Counted from the first letter of the stretch, positions 50,488-59,964 are shown. The stretch: DNA of 64,000 bases from Uliginosibacterium flavum (GCF_040566545.1 NZ_JBEWZI010000018.1:15773-79772); one strand, 5' to 3'. Program-made: numbers and translations. Notes: generated by a model from the sequence alone, not told the origin.

Positions 50488-50751
50488 ATGGCCAAAGAAG
50501 AGCTGATTGAAATGAACGGGGTGGTAGACGAAGTGCTACCGGATTCGCGTTTCCGCGTTACCCTGGAAAACGGTCACCAACTGATTGCCTATACCTCCGG
50601 CAAGATGCGCAAGCATCACATCCGCATTCTCGCTGGCGATAAAGTGTCGCTGGAACTCTCGCCCTATGATCTCTCCAAGGGCCGCATCACGTTCCGCCAT
50701 ATCGAAGGTCGTGGCGCTGGTGGTCCTCCTCCTCCGCGTCGTCGCCACTAA
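50488..50751 (+). CDS. infA: Translation initiation factor IF-1, extended form
   Basis: The 87-residue protein has the IF-1 OB fold (MAKEELIEMNGVVDEVLPDSRFRVTLENG, HIRILAGDKVSLELSPYDLSKGRI). It is longer than the usual 72 residues because of a C-terminal extension, GRGAGGPPPPRRRH, which is seen in betaproteobacterial paralogues outside the ribosomal-protein operons. It is not followed by rpmJ, so another infA probably exists in the genome. It stands between the cold-shock gene and hrpA. Confidence 0.93.
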   Translation: MAKEELIEMNGVVDEVLPDSRFRVTLENGHQLIAYTSGKMRKHHIRILAGDKVSLELSPYDLSKGRITFRHIEGRGAGGPPPPRRRH

Positions 50752-50835
50752 TATCCGGGCCAGGACAGTTCTTTGTCCAGCCCCCGCAGGTAGAATGGCG
50801 CCCCTGCCTGTTTTGCCTGATTAGCGCGCTGCTGG

Positions 50836-53800
50836 ATGTCTGCTCCGGATCTGCTTGACCTCGTATTAACCCGCGATCGCCTCGCTCTGCACCGCGCCCT
50901 GCGCGAGTTGAAGTCGAGGCCGCGTGCGCTTGCCGATCTGCCTGAAGCGCTACGTGGGCGCTTCGAAAAATCCATTGCCGCTCGCGCTTCTCGCCTTGAG
51001 AAGCTGCCGCAGCCGCGCTTTCCGGCCGAGCTGCCGGTCACACAGCGACGCGAAGAGATCGCCAAGGCGATCCGCGAGCATCAGGTCATCATCGTTTGCG
51101 GTGAGACTGGCTCCGGCAAGACCACCCAGCTTCCCAAGATCTGCCTCGAACTCGGGCGCGGGGTTGCCGGCCTGATCGGCCACACCCAGCCGCGTCGCTT
51201 GGCTGCGCGCGCCACCGCCACGCGGATTGCCGAGGAACTCGGCAGCGAGCTGGGCACCGAAGTCGGTTTCAAGGTTCGCTTCACCGATCATAGCCAGCCC
51301 AATACCTACATCAAGCTGATGACTGACGGCATCCTGCTCGCCGAGACGCAGGGTGATCCGACGCTTTCCGCCTATGACACGCTGATCATCGACGAGGCGC
51401 ACGAACGCAGCCTGAACATCGATTTCCTGTTGGGTTATTTGCGCCAATTGCTGCCGCGCCGCCCGGACATGAAAGTCATCGTGACTTCGGCCACGCTCGA
51501 TGCTGAACGCTTCGCCAGGCATTTCACTATTGATGGCAAGCCTGCGCCAGTGATCGAAGTGTCCGGTCGCCTGTATCCGATTGAAGTGCGTTATCGCCCG
51601 ATCGAAGAAGAGGAAAACGATCCCGTTCTCAAGCCGCTGATTCGTGCCGGCGTGCGCGTGTCGGCGCCGAAGAATCGTAATCAGAATCGCGACCTGTACG
51701 AAGCCATCGTCGAGGCGGTGGCCGAGCTGCAACGCGTCGGCCCCGGCGATGTGCTGGTCTTCCTGCCGGGCGAGCGCGAAATCCGCGAAGCCGCCGAAGC
51801 CTTGCGCAAGGATCATCCGCCCGGCGCCGAAATTCTTTCGCTGTTTGCACGCCAGTCGGCGCCGGAGCAGGCGCGCGTGTTCTCGCGCTCGAATGGGCGC
51901 CGCGTGGTGCTGGCGACTAATGTGGCCGAGACTTCGCTGACGGTGCCGGGCATCCGTTATGTGGTGGATGCCGGGCTGGCGAGGCTCAACCGTTATTCAC
52001 ATCGCAACAAGGTTGAGCAGCTGCAGATCGAGAAGATCTCACAGAGTGCGGCCAAGCAGCGCGCCGGGCGTTGCGGCCGGGTCTCCGACGGCATCTGCAT
52101 CCGCCTGTACGACGAGCAGGATTTCAACCGGCGTCCCAATCACACCGAGCCCGAGGTCCTGCGCTGCTCGCTGGCCGGCGCGATCCTGCGCATGAAATCC
52201 CTGCGCCTCGGCGCGGTGGAAGATTTTCCCTTCATTGATGCGCCGAGTGGCCGCATGATCGCTGACGGCTACCAGTTGCTGAACGAGCTGGGCGCCGTTG
52301 ATGACAGCAATGAGCTCACAGCGATAGGCCGCGAGCTGGCCAAGATGCCGCTCGACCCGAAGATTGGCCGCATGATTTTGGCTGCGCGGGATCGTGGCGC
52401 CCTGCGCGAGGTGTTGGTTATTGCCGCCGCGCTGTCGGTGCAGGACCCGCGTGATCGCCCGCCCGAGCAGCCCGGCACAGCCGATCAGGCGCATGCGAAA
52501 TTCCGCGTGGCACCCGACGACAAGGCGGAGCCGAAGAGCGAATTCCTTTGGTACTGGAATTTGTGGCTGGCGGCCGATGAAGTCTGGCGCCATGAATCTT
52601 CGAACAAACAGAAAGCCTGGTGCAAAACCAATTTCCTGTCCTGGATGCGCATGCGCGAGTGGCGCGACATTCATACGCAACTGCACGAGCTGTGTGCCGA
52701 GCATGGCTGGATTCACAAGACACCGAAGGCCGACAAGCCGGAACAGAAGCCAGCGAAGGACGCAGTGCCCGCCAAGGCAGACGTAAAGCCAGCTTCCTAC
52801 GAGGCTATCCACAAAGCATTGCTAGCTGGGCTTCTTGGGCATGTCGGCTCGAAGATCGAGGATGCGAGCGGCCCTTGGGTCGGTGCCTTCAACGGCGCGC
52901 GCGCCATCAAGTTCTGGCCGCATCCGGGCTCCTTCATGGCGAAGAAAGTCGGGCGCTGGCTGATGGCCGCCGAGCTGATCGATACCAGCAAACTCTTCGC
53001 GCGCTGCATCGCCAAGATCGAGCCAGAATGGCTGGAGGAAGTCGGCGCGCATCTGCTGCGCAAGAGCGTGTATGAGCCGCACTGGGAGAAGGCCAAGGGC
53101 GCCGTGCGCGCCTGGGAGCGCGGCGTGTTGCACGGCATCACGCTCTACGCCCGGCGCGCCTGCAATTACGACCAAGAAGATCCGGCGCTGTGCCGCGAGC
53201 TGCTGATCCGTGATGGCCTGGTCGGCGGCGAGATCGACGAAGCGGCGGCGCGTAACATGCCGTTCTTCCAGCACAACCAGCGCCTGATCACCGAGATCGA
53301 GCGCCTCGAACAGAAGATGCGCCGGCCCGATTTGCTGGTCGATGACGCGCTGATCGAGGCCTTCTACGACGCTCAGATTCCGGCCGAAGTCACCGATCTG
53401 CGGATGTTCGAAGCCTGGCGCAAGCAGGCCGAGCGCGCCAATCCGAAATGCCTGCATCTGGAACGCGAGCAGCTGATGCGCCACGAGGCGGCCGGCGTGA
53501 CCAGCGACAAATTCCCCGCGAATTTCGAGGTGATGGGCCAGAAGCTCAAGCTCAGCTACGTGCATCAGCCGCGCGAGTCCGATGACGGCGTCACGCTGAC
53601 CGTGCCGGTGGCGATGCTCAATCAGGTGCCGGCCAATCGCTGCGAATGGCTGGTGCCGGGCATGTTGGAAGAGAAGGTCACGGCGCTACTCAAGACCGTG
53701 CCGCAGCGCCACCGCCATCGCCTGCAGCCGATCAGCGAGAGCACACGGGCCTTCCTGGAACTCGTCGACGCCGGTGAGTACAAACCGGACGAGCCGCTGA

Positions 53801-55023
53801 TCAAGACGCTGCAGCGTTTCGTGGAAGAGCGCGTCAGCTACAAGCTGGATATGGCCAGCTTCCGCACCGAAAACCTGAATCCGCACTGCTTCATGAATTT
53901 CCGCGTGATCGACGAGCATGGCCGCGTGCTGGAGCAATCGCGCGATCTGGCCGAGCTGCGTCTGCATTTGCGCGAGATGGCTGCGGCGGCATTCCGTGCG
54001 GCGCAGGTTGCCGGCTCGCTGGGCGCGCAACTTGCCGCGTTGAATGTAGCAGGCAAGGACGAGGCAGGCTCGAAAGCCGCATCGGGCAAGCCTCTTCAGG
54101 CAGGTGCTGCGGACAAGTCGGCCCCGGGTGGCTCTGCAGGCATTCCGGCTGAAGAAGACCAACCCGCGCACCTCTCTGGCCTGACGAGCTGGAGCTTCGG
54201 CCCACTACCCGAGCTGCTGGAAGTCAAGGTGGCGGGGCGCAATCTGATCGGTTTCCCGGCGCTGCATGACGATGGCGATTCGGTCAGCTTGCGCCCCTAC
54301 GACACAGAAGAGGAAGCTGCGCGCGTGCATCGCAAGGGCATGGTGCGGCTGTTTGCGCTGGCCATGAAGGACCAGGTGCGCGCGGTGGAACGCCTACCGG
54401 GCCTGCGCGAACTGGCGCTGCAATTCATGCCCTTCGGCACGGATATCGAACTGAAGGCGCAACTGGTCGAGGCGACCTTGATCCGTACCTGCCTGATGGA
54501 CCCCGTGCCGGTGAACCCGACGGATTTCAACCAGCGCGTGCTCGAAGCCAAGACCCGCGTCAGTCTGGTCGCACAGGAGTTGATGCGACTCGTGAGCACG
54601 CTGGTGGCGGAGCATGCCTCGCTGCAGAAACGCTTCGCCAGCCTGAAGAGCTTCCCCGAATTGCTCAGCGATGTGCAAGGGCAGGTGAGTCGCCTGCTGC
54701 CTAAGAACTTCCTGGTGTTCTGGCCCTTCGAGAAGCTCGCGCTGTTTCCGCGCTACCTGAAGGCCATCGAAGTGCGGATCGACAAGATGCGCACCAATCC
54801 CGGCCGCGACGTGCAGCTGATGGCCGAATGGAAATCCCTGGCCGGGCCGTGGGAACGCGAATGGATCGCCATGCAGCGCGGCTGCGTCACCGACCCGCAG
54901 CTGGTCGAATTCCGCTGGCTGCTCGAAGAGCTGCGCGTCGGCTTGTTCGCGCAGGAGCTGAAAACACCGATGCCAGTCAGCGTGAAACGCCTGCAGAAAA
55001 TCTGGGAAGCCCGGCCACGCTGA
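50836..55023 (+). CDS. hrpA: ATP-dependent RNA helicase HrpA
   Basis: The 1395-residue DEAH helicase has Walker A GETGSGKTT (89-97), DEAH (186-189), SATLD, and QRAGRCGR, then the HA2/ratchet, OB and DUF3418 domains. E. coli HrpA is 1300 residues; this one has two extra low-complexity linkers: a Lys/Pro/Ala stretch near 635-655 and an Ala/Gly-rich stretch near 1060-1115. The second is encoded by sequence resembling the dispersed intergenic repeats. HrpA resolves stalled ribosomes on mRNA. Confidence 0.96.
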   Translation: MSAPDLLDLVLTRDRLALHRALRELKSRPRALADLPEALRGRFEKSIAARASRLEKLPQPRFPAELPVTQRREEIAKAIREHQVIIVCGETGSGKTTQLPKICLELGRGVAGLIGHTQPRRLAARATATRIAEELGSELGTEVGFKVRFTDHSQPNTYIKLMTDGILLAETQGDPTLSAYDTLIIDEAHERSLNIDFLLGYLRQLLPRRPDMKVIVTSATLDAERFARHFTIDGKPAPVIEVSGRLYPIEVRYRPIEEEENDPVLKPLIRAGVRVSAPKNRNQNRDLYEAIVEAVAELQRVGPGDVLVFLPGEREIREAAEALRKDHPPGAEILSLFARQSAPEQARVFSRSNGRRVVLATNVAETSLTVPGIRYVVDAGLARLNRYSHRNKVEQLQIEKISQSAAKQRAGRCGRVSDGICIRLYDEQDFNRRPNHTEPEVLRCSLAGAILRMKSLRLGAVEDFPFIDAPSGRMIADGYQLLNELGAVDDSNELTAIGRELAKMPLDPKIGRMILAARDRGALREVLVIAAALSVQDPRDRPPEQPGTADQAHAKFRVAPDDKAEPKSEFLWYWNLWLAADEVWRHESSNKQKAWCKTNFLSWMRMREWRDIHTQLHELCAEHGWIHKTPKADKPEQKPAKDAVPAKADVKPASYEAIHKALLAGLLGHVGSKIEDASGPWVGAFNGARAIKFWPHPGSFMAKKVGRWLMAAELIDTSKLFARCIAKIEPEWLEEVGAHLLRKSVYEPHWEKAKGAVRAWERGVLHGITLYARRACNYDQEDPALCRELLIRDGLVGGEIDEAAARNMPFFQHNQRLITEIERLEQKMRRPDLLVDDALIEAFYDAQIPAEVTDLRMFEAWRKQAERANPKCLHLEREQLMRHEAAGVTSDKFPANFEVMGQKLKLSYVHQPRESDDGVTLTVPVAMLNQVPANRCEWLVPGMLEEKVTALLKTVPQRHRHRLQPISESTRAFLELVDAGEYKPDEPLIKTLQRFVEERVSYKLDMASFRTENLNPHCFMNFRVIDEHGRVLEQSRDLAELRLHLREMAAAAFRAAQVAGSLGAQLAALNVAGKDEAGSKAASGKPLQAGAADKSAPGGSAGIPAEEDQPAHLSGLTSWSFGPLPELLEVKVAGRNLIGFPALHDDGDSVSLRPYDTEEEAARVHRKGMVRLFALAMKDQVRAVERLPGLRELALQFMPFGTDIELKAQLVEATLIRTCLMDPVPVNPTDFNQRVLEAKTRVSLVAQELMRLVSTLVAEHASLQKRFASLKSFPELLSDVQGQVSRLLPKNFLVFWPFEKLALFPRYLKAIEVRIDKMRTNPGRDVQLMAEWKSLAGPWEREWIAMQRGCVTDPQLVEFRWLLEELRVGLFAQELKTPMPVSVKRLQKIWEARPR

Positions 55024-55027
55024 TCTT

Positions 55028-55115
55028 TTAGCGGCCTGCCTGCAGAGCCGCGCGGGATGCCGCTGTGCGCGACACATGGCTGGAGAGGCCCGTCCGGAGC
55101 GGCTCTTGGAGGGGA
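55028..55115. repeat. Dispersed intergenic repeat after hrpA
   Basis: GCGGCCTGCCTGCAGAGCCGCGC, then CATGGCTGGAGAGGCCCG and CGGAGCGGCTCTTGGAGG. It shares GGCTG-A-GAG-CC with the family at 33240 but with more mismatches. Confidence 0.4.
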
Positions 55116-55258
55116 TGAGTCGGACCGGCAATTCTTGCCGTCTCGACTCGCGAGAGGCGATCTGTCCGCAGGCGATGCGTGCATTTCTAGTGTAAACTTT
55201 AAAAAAATAGTCACATAAAAACAATGACTTGAAAGTATTGTCCGGCCGCGGAGCGGAG

Positions 55259-55276
55259 TTGGCATCAGTATTGCGA
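55259..55276 (+). promoter_or_regulatory. Sigma-54-like promoter for flgKL
   Basis: TTGGCATCAGTATTGCGA gives TGGC and TTGC with the GG and GC doublets 12 bases apart, the sigma-54 spacing. It ends 36 bases before flgK. Sigma-28 candidates in the same 288-base gap are poor. Confidence 0.55.
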
Positions 55277-55311
55277 TACATGGTCGTAGATTGCTTCAGG
55301 AGCACACGATC

Positions 55312-57249
55312 ATGGCTGGCCTTCTCAGCGTTTCACTTACCGGACTCAATGCCGCCCAGGCAGCATTGAATACGACCAGCCATAACATCTCGAACGCGAA
55401 CGTCACTGGCTACAACCGCCAGCAGGTGGTGCAGACGACGGCTGACCCGATGTTTACCGGTGTTGGCTTCTTCGGTCAGGGCACCGAGATTGCAACGGTC
55501 AAGCGGATTTACAGTCAGTTTTTGACGGCACAAGTGTTGGCTGCGGATAGTTCTCGGGTGGAGTACGAGACCTATTACAACCAGATCAAGCAAGTCGACA
55601 ATCTGCTCTCTGACGCCACGGCGGGCCTTACGCCCGCTTTGGAAGAGTTTTTTCGTGGCGTACAGCAAGTGGCCGCTGATCCGAGTAGTGTGCCTTCGCG
55701 GCAGTCCATGTTGTCGACGTCGGAAGCGTTGGCGACCCGCTTCCAGGCCATGCAGAGCCGTTTTCAGGAAGTTCGCGATGGTGTTGAAACCCAGATCGGT
55801 CAGTCAGTTGACGACATCAATGCACTCGCCAAGCAGGTTGCCAGCCTGAATCAGAAGATCGTGACGGCGCAGGCAGCCGGGCCGAATGTTCCGGCCAATG
55901 ATCTGCTTGATCAGCGCGATGCAATCGTTGCCCAGCTCAATCAACAGATCAAGGCGACGACATCCAGTAACAGCGATGGCTCTGTCAATGTGTTCATTGG
56001 CTCGGGCCAGCCGCTGGTGATGGGCAATGATGTGTTCCAGCTGTCGACGACGCCATCGACGACGGATCCGACTCGCTCAACGGTCGGGGTTCAGTTGATC
56101 GGCGGAGGTGTAGTGCCCATCCCGGAGAACCTGCTCTCCGGCGGGACGCTGGGTGGCCTGCTCAGTTATCGGAGCGATTCGCTGGATAAGGCTCAGAACG
56201 AACTGGGGCGTATTGCGATCAGCCTGGTGACGGAATTCAACGCCCAGCACCGGCTGGGGCAAGACCTCGACGGAGCGATGGGCGGCAATTATTTCACGGC
56301 CTTGTCACCGGCAGGGCAAAATTTGCCGAATTTCGTGACTGGCCTGGCTTCGACAGCTGCGGTTACGGCAACGATCTCCGATGTCGGCGGGCTGACGGCT
56401 GACGATTATGTGCTTGCCTACGATGGTACGAATTATTCGCTGACCCGCACTTCGGACAGCGGCGTGGTCTATAGCGGCGCGACGCTGCCGGCATCCGTAG
56501 ACGGTTTGTCCTTCGCCGGCACGATGGCGAACGGCGATCGGGTGCTGATTCAACCCACTCGTTATGCTGCTGCCAATATCAGTGTGGCGATTCAGGATAC
56601 GCGTCTGATCGCTGCGGCTTCACCGGTCGCTGCCAGTGCAGCGAATACCAACAGCGGTACGGGCTCATTGACGCAGCCGGTGGCGCTCAGCCTGACGGGG
56701 ATTCTGCCTGCTGCGGCAGCGCATATTGCCACTCCGATCACGCTGACTTTTGATTCGACACTCAACCAGTTCAACGTGACTGGTGCTGTGCCTGCCACAA
56801 TTGCCTACAACCCGTCGACGAATGCGGTGGGCGCCAGCGTTACCTTGACGAACCCGAATCTGACATTTTCGCTTTCTGGCCGACCGGCGAATGGTGACAG
56901 TTTTACGATCAGCACCAATGTGAGTGGCACCAAAGACGGACGCAATGCCAATGCTCTTTATTCGCTGCAGTCGGCTAAAAGCCTGCTGGGTGGCACTACG
57001 AGTTTTGGTTCTGCCTATTCGCAGATGGTCAGCGAGGTAGGGAGCCAGACCAGCGAAGCCAAAGTCAATGCCAGTGCGCAGCAGGGTTTGCTGGATCAGG
57101 CGACAGAGGCGCAGCAGGGCCTCTCTGGCGTGAATCTGGATGAAGAGGCGGCCAATCTGTTGCGTTATCAACAGGTTTACCAGGCAGCAGCCCGCTGCAT
57201 CGGGGTGGCTAACACCCTGTTTGATGACATTCTTTCCATCATGGGGTGA
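55312..57249 (+). CDS. flgK: Flagellar hook-associated protein 1
   Basis: The 645-residue protein starts at the ATG at 55312 with AGGAG upstream. The N-terminus has the flagellar rod/hook motif (SLTGLNAAQAALNTTSHNISNANVTGYNRQ), and the C-terminus ends with LLRYQQVYQAAARCIGVANTLFDDILSI, both needed for assembly at the hook-filament junction. The middle (about 250-540) is variable, Ser/Thr/Ala-rich. flgL follows after four bases. No flgE-J genes are adjacent, so the hook genes are elsewhere. Confidence 0.96.
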   Translation: MAGLLSVSLTGLNAAQAALNTTSHNISNANVTGYNRQQVVQTTADPMFTGVGFFGQGTEIATVKRIYSQFLTAQVLAADSSRVEYETYYNQIKQVDNLLSDATAGLTPALEEFFRGVQQVAADPSSVPSRQSMLSTSEALATRFQAMQSRFQEVRDGVETQIGQSVDDINALAKQVASLNQKIVTAQAAGPNVPANDLLDQRDAIVAQLNQQIKATTSSNSDGSVNVFIGSGQPLVMGNDVFQLSTTPSTTDPTRSTVGVQLIGGGVVPIPENLLSGGTLGGLLSYRSDSLDKAQNELGRIAISLVTEFNAQHRLGQDLDGAMGGNYFTALSPAGQNLPNFVTGLASTAAVTATISDVGGLTADDYVLAYDGTNYSLTRTSDSGVVYSGATLPASVDGLSFAGTMANGDRVLIQPTRYAAANISVAIQDTRLIAAASPVAASAANTNSGTGSLTQPVALSLTGILPAAAAHIATPITLTFDSTLNQFNVTGAVPATIAYNPSTNAVGASVTLTNPNLTFSLSGRPANGDSFTISTNVSGTKDGRNANALYSLQSAKSLLGGTTSFGSAYSQMVSEVGSQTSEAKVNASAQQGLLDQATEAQQGLSGVNLDEEAANLLRYQQVYQAAARCIGVANTLFDDILSIMG

Positions 57250-57253
57250 TGCA

Positions 57254-58471
57254 ATGAGAATCAGCACTTCACTCATCTATGACAGCAACGTGGCGACGAT
57301 CAATCGCCAGCAGATCGACGTGTTGCATACCCAGCAGCAATTATCCACCGGCCGGCGGGTGGTAGCGCCCAGCGATGATCCGGTGGCGGCAGCACGTGCT
57401 CTGGAGGTGTCGCAGTCAATCTCGCATCTGGCCGTGCAGAAGGAGAATCAGGGCACTGCGGTGGATACTCTGAAGAGCCTCGATAGCCAATTGGGTGCAA
57501 TTCATGATGTGCTGGATTACGTGCGCGAGCGTGTTGTCCAGGCTGGTAATAGCGGAACACTGACATTGAGCGATCGGCAATCGATTGCGACGGATATCAA
57601 GGCGCAATTCGATAGTTTGCTCGCCTTGGCCAATAATCAGGATGCGTCTGGCGACTATCAATTTTCCGGCTACAAGGGTGATACCCAAGCATTTTCGGGC
57701 AACCTGTCGGGCGTCAGCTATCAGGGTGATCAAGGGGTGCGCACATTGCTTGTGTCCAATTCCCGGCAGATTCCGGTCAGCGTGAATGGCAACGAGTTGT
57801 TCATGAATATTGGCTCTGTCAACGGGGTCTTTACCAGCAGCACCAGTTCTTCGACGGCCGTTGTCAGCGATGGCACGGTATCGGGGCCAGCAGCGTATAC
57901 GGGCGATCATTACGGCATCAAGTTCAGCAGCGCCACGACCTACGATGTGTATGACACTGTGGCAGATCCGGGCATGACAGGTGCTCCCCTGGCTTCCGGG
58001 GTTTACACCTCAGGACAGAGCATCGGTTTGCCCGATCCGGGCAATGCCGCGACAACCGAGATTCAGGTCGCGATCTCCGGAACGCCTTCGACGGGAGATA
58101 CTTTCCAGATGACCCCGGGCGACTCCAGCGACATGTTCAGCACCCTCAAACAGTTCGTGGTGGGCCTGGAGAATACGAGTGACCCTGGCTACTCGCAGAT
58201 GGTGGCGGACACATTGGGGCGGCTCGACAATGCAATGGAAAACGTGTCGCGCTTGCGCTCCCAGAGCGGTTCGCGGCAAGTCGAGGTGGAGGCGCTGCAA
58301 AACGTCGGCGACGATCTGAAGATCCAGTATGCGGATCGTCTGGAAAGTCTGGTCGGCCTGGATTATGTTTCGGCAATTTCTGATTTTCAGCAGCAGCAGA
58401 CTTATCTGGAGGCCGCGCGCAATACTTTCGCCAAGATTTCCGGCCTGTCGCTGTTTAATTTCATTTCATGA
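57254..58471 (+). CDS. flgL: Flagellar hook-associated protein 3
   Basis: The 405-residue protein starts at 57254. It has the flagellin-like N-terminus (MRISTSLIYDSNVATINRQQ, LSTGRRVVAPSDDPVAAARAL) and C-terminus (LDYVSAISDFQQQQTYLEAARNTFAKISGLSLFNFIS). It joins the hook to the filament together with FlgK. The length is greater than that of E. coli FlgL (317), from a variable centre (about 180-300). A lipoprotein gene follows after 12 bases. Confidence 0.96.
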   Translation: MRISTSLIYDSNVATINRQQIDVLHTQQQLSTGRRVVAPSDDPVAAARALEVSQSISHLAVQKENQGTAVDTLKSLDSQLGAIHDVLDYVRERVVQAGNSGTLTLSDRQSIATDIKAQFDSLLALANNQDASGDYQFSGYKGDTQAFSGNLSGVSYQGDQGVRTLLVSNSRQIPVSVNGNELFMNIGSVNGVFTSSTSSSTAVVSDGTVSGPAAYTGDHYGIKFSSATTYDVYDTVADPGMTGAPLASGVYTSGQSIGLPDPGNAATTEIQVAISGTPSTGDTFQMTPGDSSDMFSTLKQFVVGLENTSDPGYSQMVADTLGRLDNAMENVSRLRSQSGSRQVEVEALQNVGDDLKIQYADRLESLVGLDYVSAISDFQQQQTYLEAARNTFAKISGLSLFNFIS

Positions 58472-58483
58472 GGTACTGATGTG

Positions 58484-58930
58484 ATGAAAAAGCGCTGGAT
58501 CCTCACGCTGCTACTGAGCGTCACTGGCTGCAGCAGTCTTTCCGGCGACCTGCCGGGAAGGACTTCGATTATCCCGAAGGGATCCTTGCGGATTTTCCCT
58601 GGCTATGCGGTAGCGCATGCCGATATCGTGCAGGTTGGTCTGCTGCTGGCGGCTGTTTATATGGTGACGGATCCCACCGCACCGAACTGGGAAATCGTCG
58701 AAACCCGCCTGCCTGACAATCGGGTGCTTTACAAACTCAGCATGCAGTATCTGCATCTGGGCGGTGATGGCGAAGCCCGTTATGTACTCGCCCGTCGCGC
58801 CGAGACGCTGGCGCGCGAGCAAGGCCTGGCCGGCTATCAGATCCAGCGCTACGAAGAGGCCGTCGATTCCCGCATCTTCCTGCCGCAGCGTACTGCCTAT
58901 GCCGAGGTGCAATTGCTGGCAGCCAAGTAG
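58484..58930 (+). CDS. Lipoprotein of unknown function after flgL
   Basis: The 148-residue protein begins at 58484 (the GTG just before is an alternative). Residues 1-17 form a lipoprotein signal with lipobox VTGC. The mature part includes a short hydrophobic stretch (VQVGLLLAAVYMVTD) and a helical C-terminus (YVLARRAETLAREQG). I do not recognise the family. Twelve bases separate it from flgL, so it is probably co-transcribed; whether it acts in flagellar assembly is unknown. Confidence 0.75.
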   Translation: MKKRWILTLLLSVTGCSSLSGDLPGRTSIIPKGSLRIFPGYAVAHADIVQVGLLLAAVYMVTDPTAPNWEIVETRLPDNRVLYKLSMQYLHLGGDGEARYVLARRAETLAREQGLAGYQIQRYEEAVDSRIFLPQRTAYAEVQLLAAK

Positions 58931-58985
58931 GGCGGGCTTCTCCAGACGGCCTGTCTGTACAGCCAGTGCCCATAGGACTTTGCAA
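58930..58985. repeat. Weak dispersed-repeat remnant
   Basis: GGGCGGGCTTCTCCAGACGGCC followed by GCCTGTCTGTACAGCCAGTGCCCATAGG resembles the repeats near 44935 and 46043, with mismatches. Confidence 0.35.
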
Positions 58986-59060
58986 GGCATATGCTTGTAG
59001 AGGCAGTCAGCATGCGGCTTTTCGCACATGCATATTTTGACAAAAATACTACTTGCACAA

Positions 59061-59094
59061 CTGTTCAAAACTACAGTACTGTACGTACATACAG
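59061..59094 (+). promoter_or_regulatory. lexA: Two perfect LexA boxes before lexA
   Basis: CTGTTCAAAACTACAG (59061-59076) and CTGTACGTACATACAG (59079-59094) each match CTGT-N8-ACAG, two bases apart, 20 bases before the lexA start. They show that lexA is autoregulated. Confidence 0.92.
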
Positions 59095-59113
59095 TTTGTT
59101 GAGCGAGTTTGTC

Positions 59114-59752
59114 ATGAGCCTTGAATTGACCCGTCGTCAGCAGGAAATCCTGAGCTTCATCCGTGACCGGATTGCCGCCGATGGCATGCCGCCCACACGT
59201 GCCGAGATCGCTGCGGCCTTCGGTTTTGCCTCGCCGAACGCGGCAGAAAGCCATTTGCGTGCTTTGGCGCAAAAAGGCGTGATCCGTCTCGAATCAGGTT
59301 CCGCCCGAGGAATTCGCTTGATCCAGGAGGAGGGTGGCGAAAAAGCCGAAGAAAGCTTCGGCCTGCCTCTGGTGGGGCGGGTTGCGGCAGGCGCGCCGAT
59401 TCTCGCGCAAGAGCATATCCAGCGTCACTATCCGGTCGATCCGCTGATGTTTTCGCCACGAGCCGATTTTTTGCTCACCGTACGCGGGCTTTCGATGATC
59501 AACGCCGGCATTCTTGAAGGCGATCTGCTGGCCGTGCATCGCTGCAACGAAGCGCGCGACGGCCAGATTGTGGTAGCCCGCGTGGATGACGAAGTGACGG
59601 TCAAACGCCTTAAACGTCAGCCCGGCGGAATTATCGAGTTGATCGCCGAAAACCCTGATTTCTCACCGATTCTGGTTGATCCCCAACGCAGTTCGCTGGC
59701 GATCGAGGGGATTGCCGTTGGCCTGATCCGCGACGGCTTTGCCCGTAATTGA
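59114..59752 (+). CDS. lexA: SOS repressor LexA
   Basis: The 212-residue protein starts MSLELTRRQQEILSFI at 59114, directly after the LexA boxes. The winged-helix domain (1-65) contains GMPPTRAEIAAAFGF and SPNAAESHLRAL. The self-cleavage site is Ala92-Gly93 in VAAGAP, with the catalytic dyad Ser127 (RGLSM) and Lys164 (VTVKR). RecA-activated self-cleavage derepresses SOS genes. A small gene follows after 32 bases. Confidence 0.97.
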   Translation: MSLELTRRQQEILSFIRDRIAADGMPPTRAEIAAAFGFASPNAAESHLRALAQKGVIRLESGSARGIRLIQEEGGEKAEESFGLPLVGRVAAGAPILAQEHIQRHYPVDPLMFSPRADFLLTVRGLSMINAGILEGDLLAVHRCNEARDGQIVVARVDDEVTVKRLKRQPGGIIELIAENPDFSPILVDPQRSSLAIEGIAVGLIRDGFARN

Positions 59753-59784
59753 TTCCTGCCCCCTATTTGACTCTGGAGCCTCTC

Positions 59785-59964
59785 ATGAAAAACCTCTTCC
59801 ACAACGCTTTGCCCAATAGCCTGCAAATGATGCAACCCACGATGCGCAGCGGTACCCGACTCAGCATCAAGCCGATGGCGATTCTTGAGGTTGTACGTCG
59901 GCGCGGGCGCAGTTGGGGCTTGCTGGCTCAATATGAAGAAGCGCGTCTGGGTTTGTTGCGCTGA
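59785..59964 (+). CDS. 59-residue protein downstream of lexA, unknown function
   Basis: The ATG at 59785 has CTGGAGCC upstream. The product begins MKNLFHNALPNSLQMMQPTM and continues with IKPMAILEVVRRRGRSWGLLAQY; it is basic, helical and without membrane segments. No family is recognised. It lies 32 bases after lexA and before a strong terminator, so it should be transcribed with lexA under SOS control. Confidence 0.65.
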   Translation: MKNLFHNALPNSLQMMQPTMRSGTRLSIKPMAILEVVRRRGRSWGLLAQYEEARLGLLR

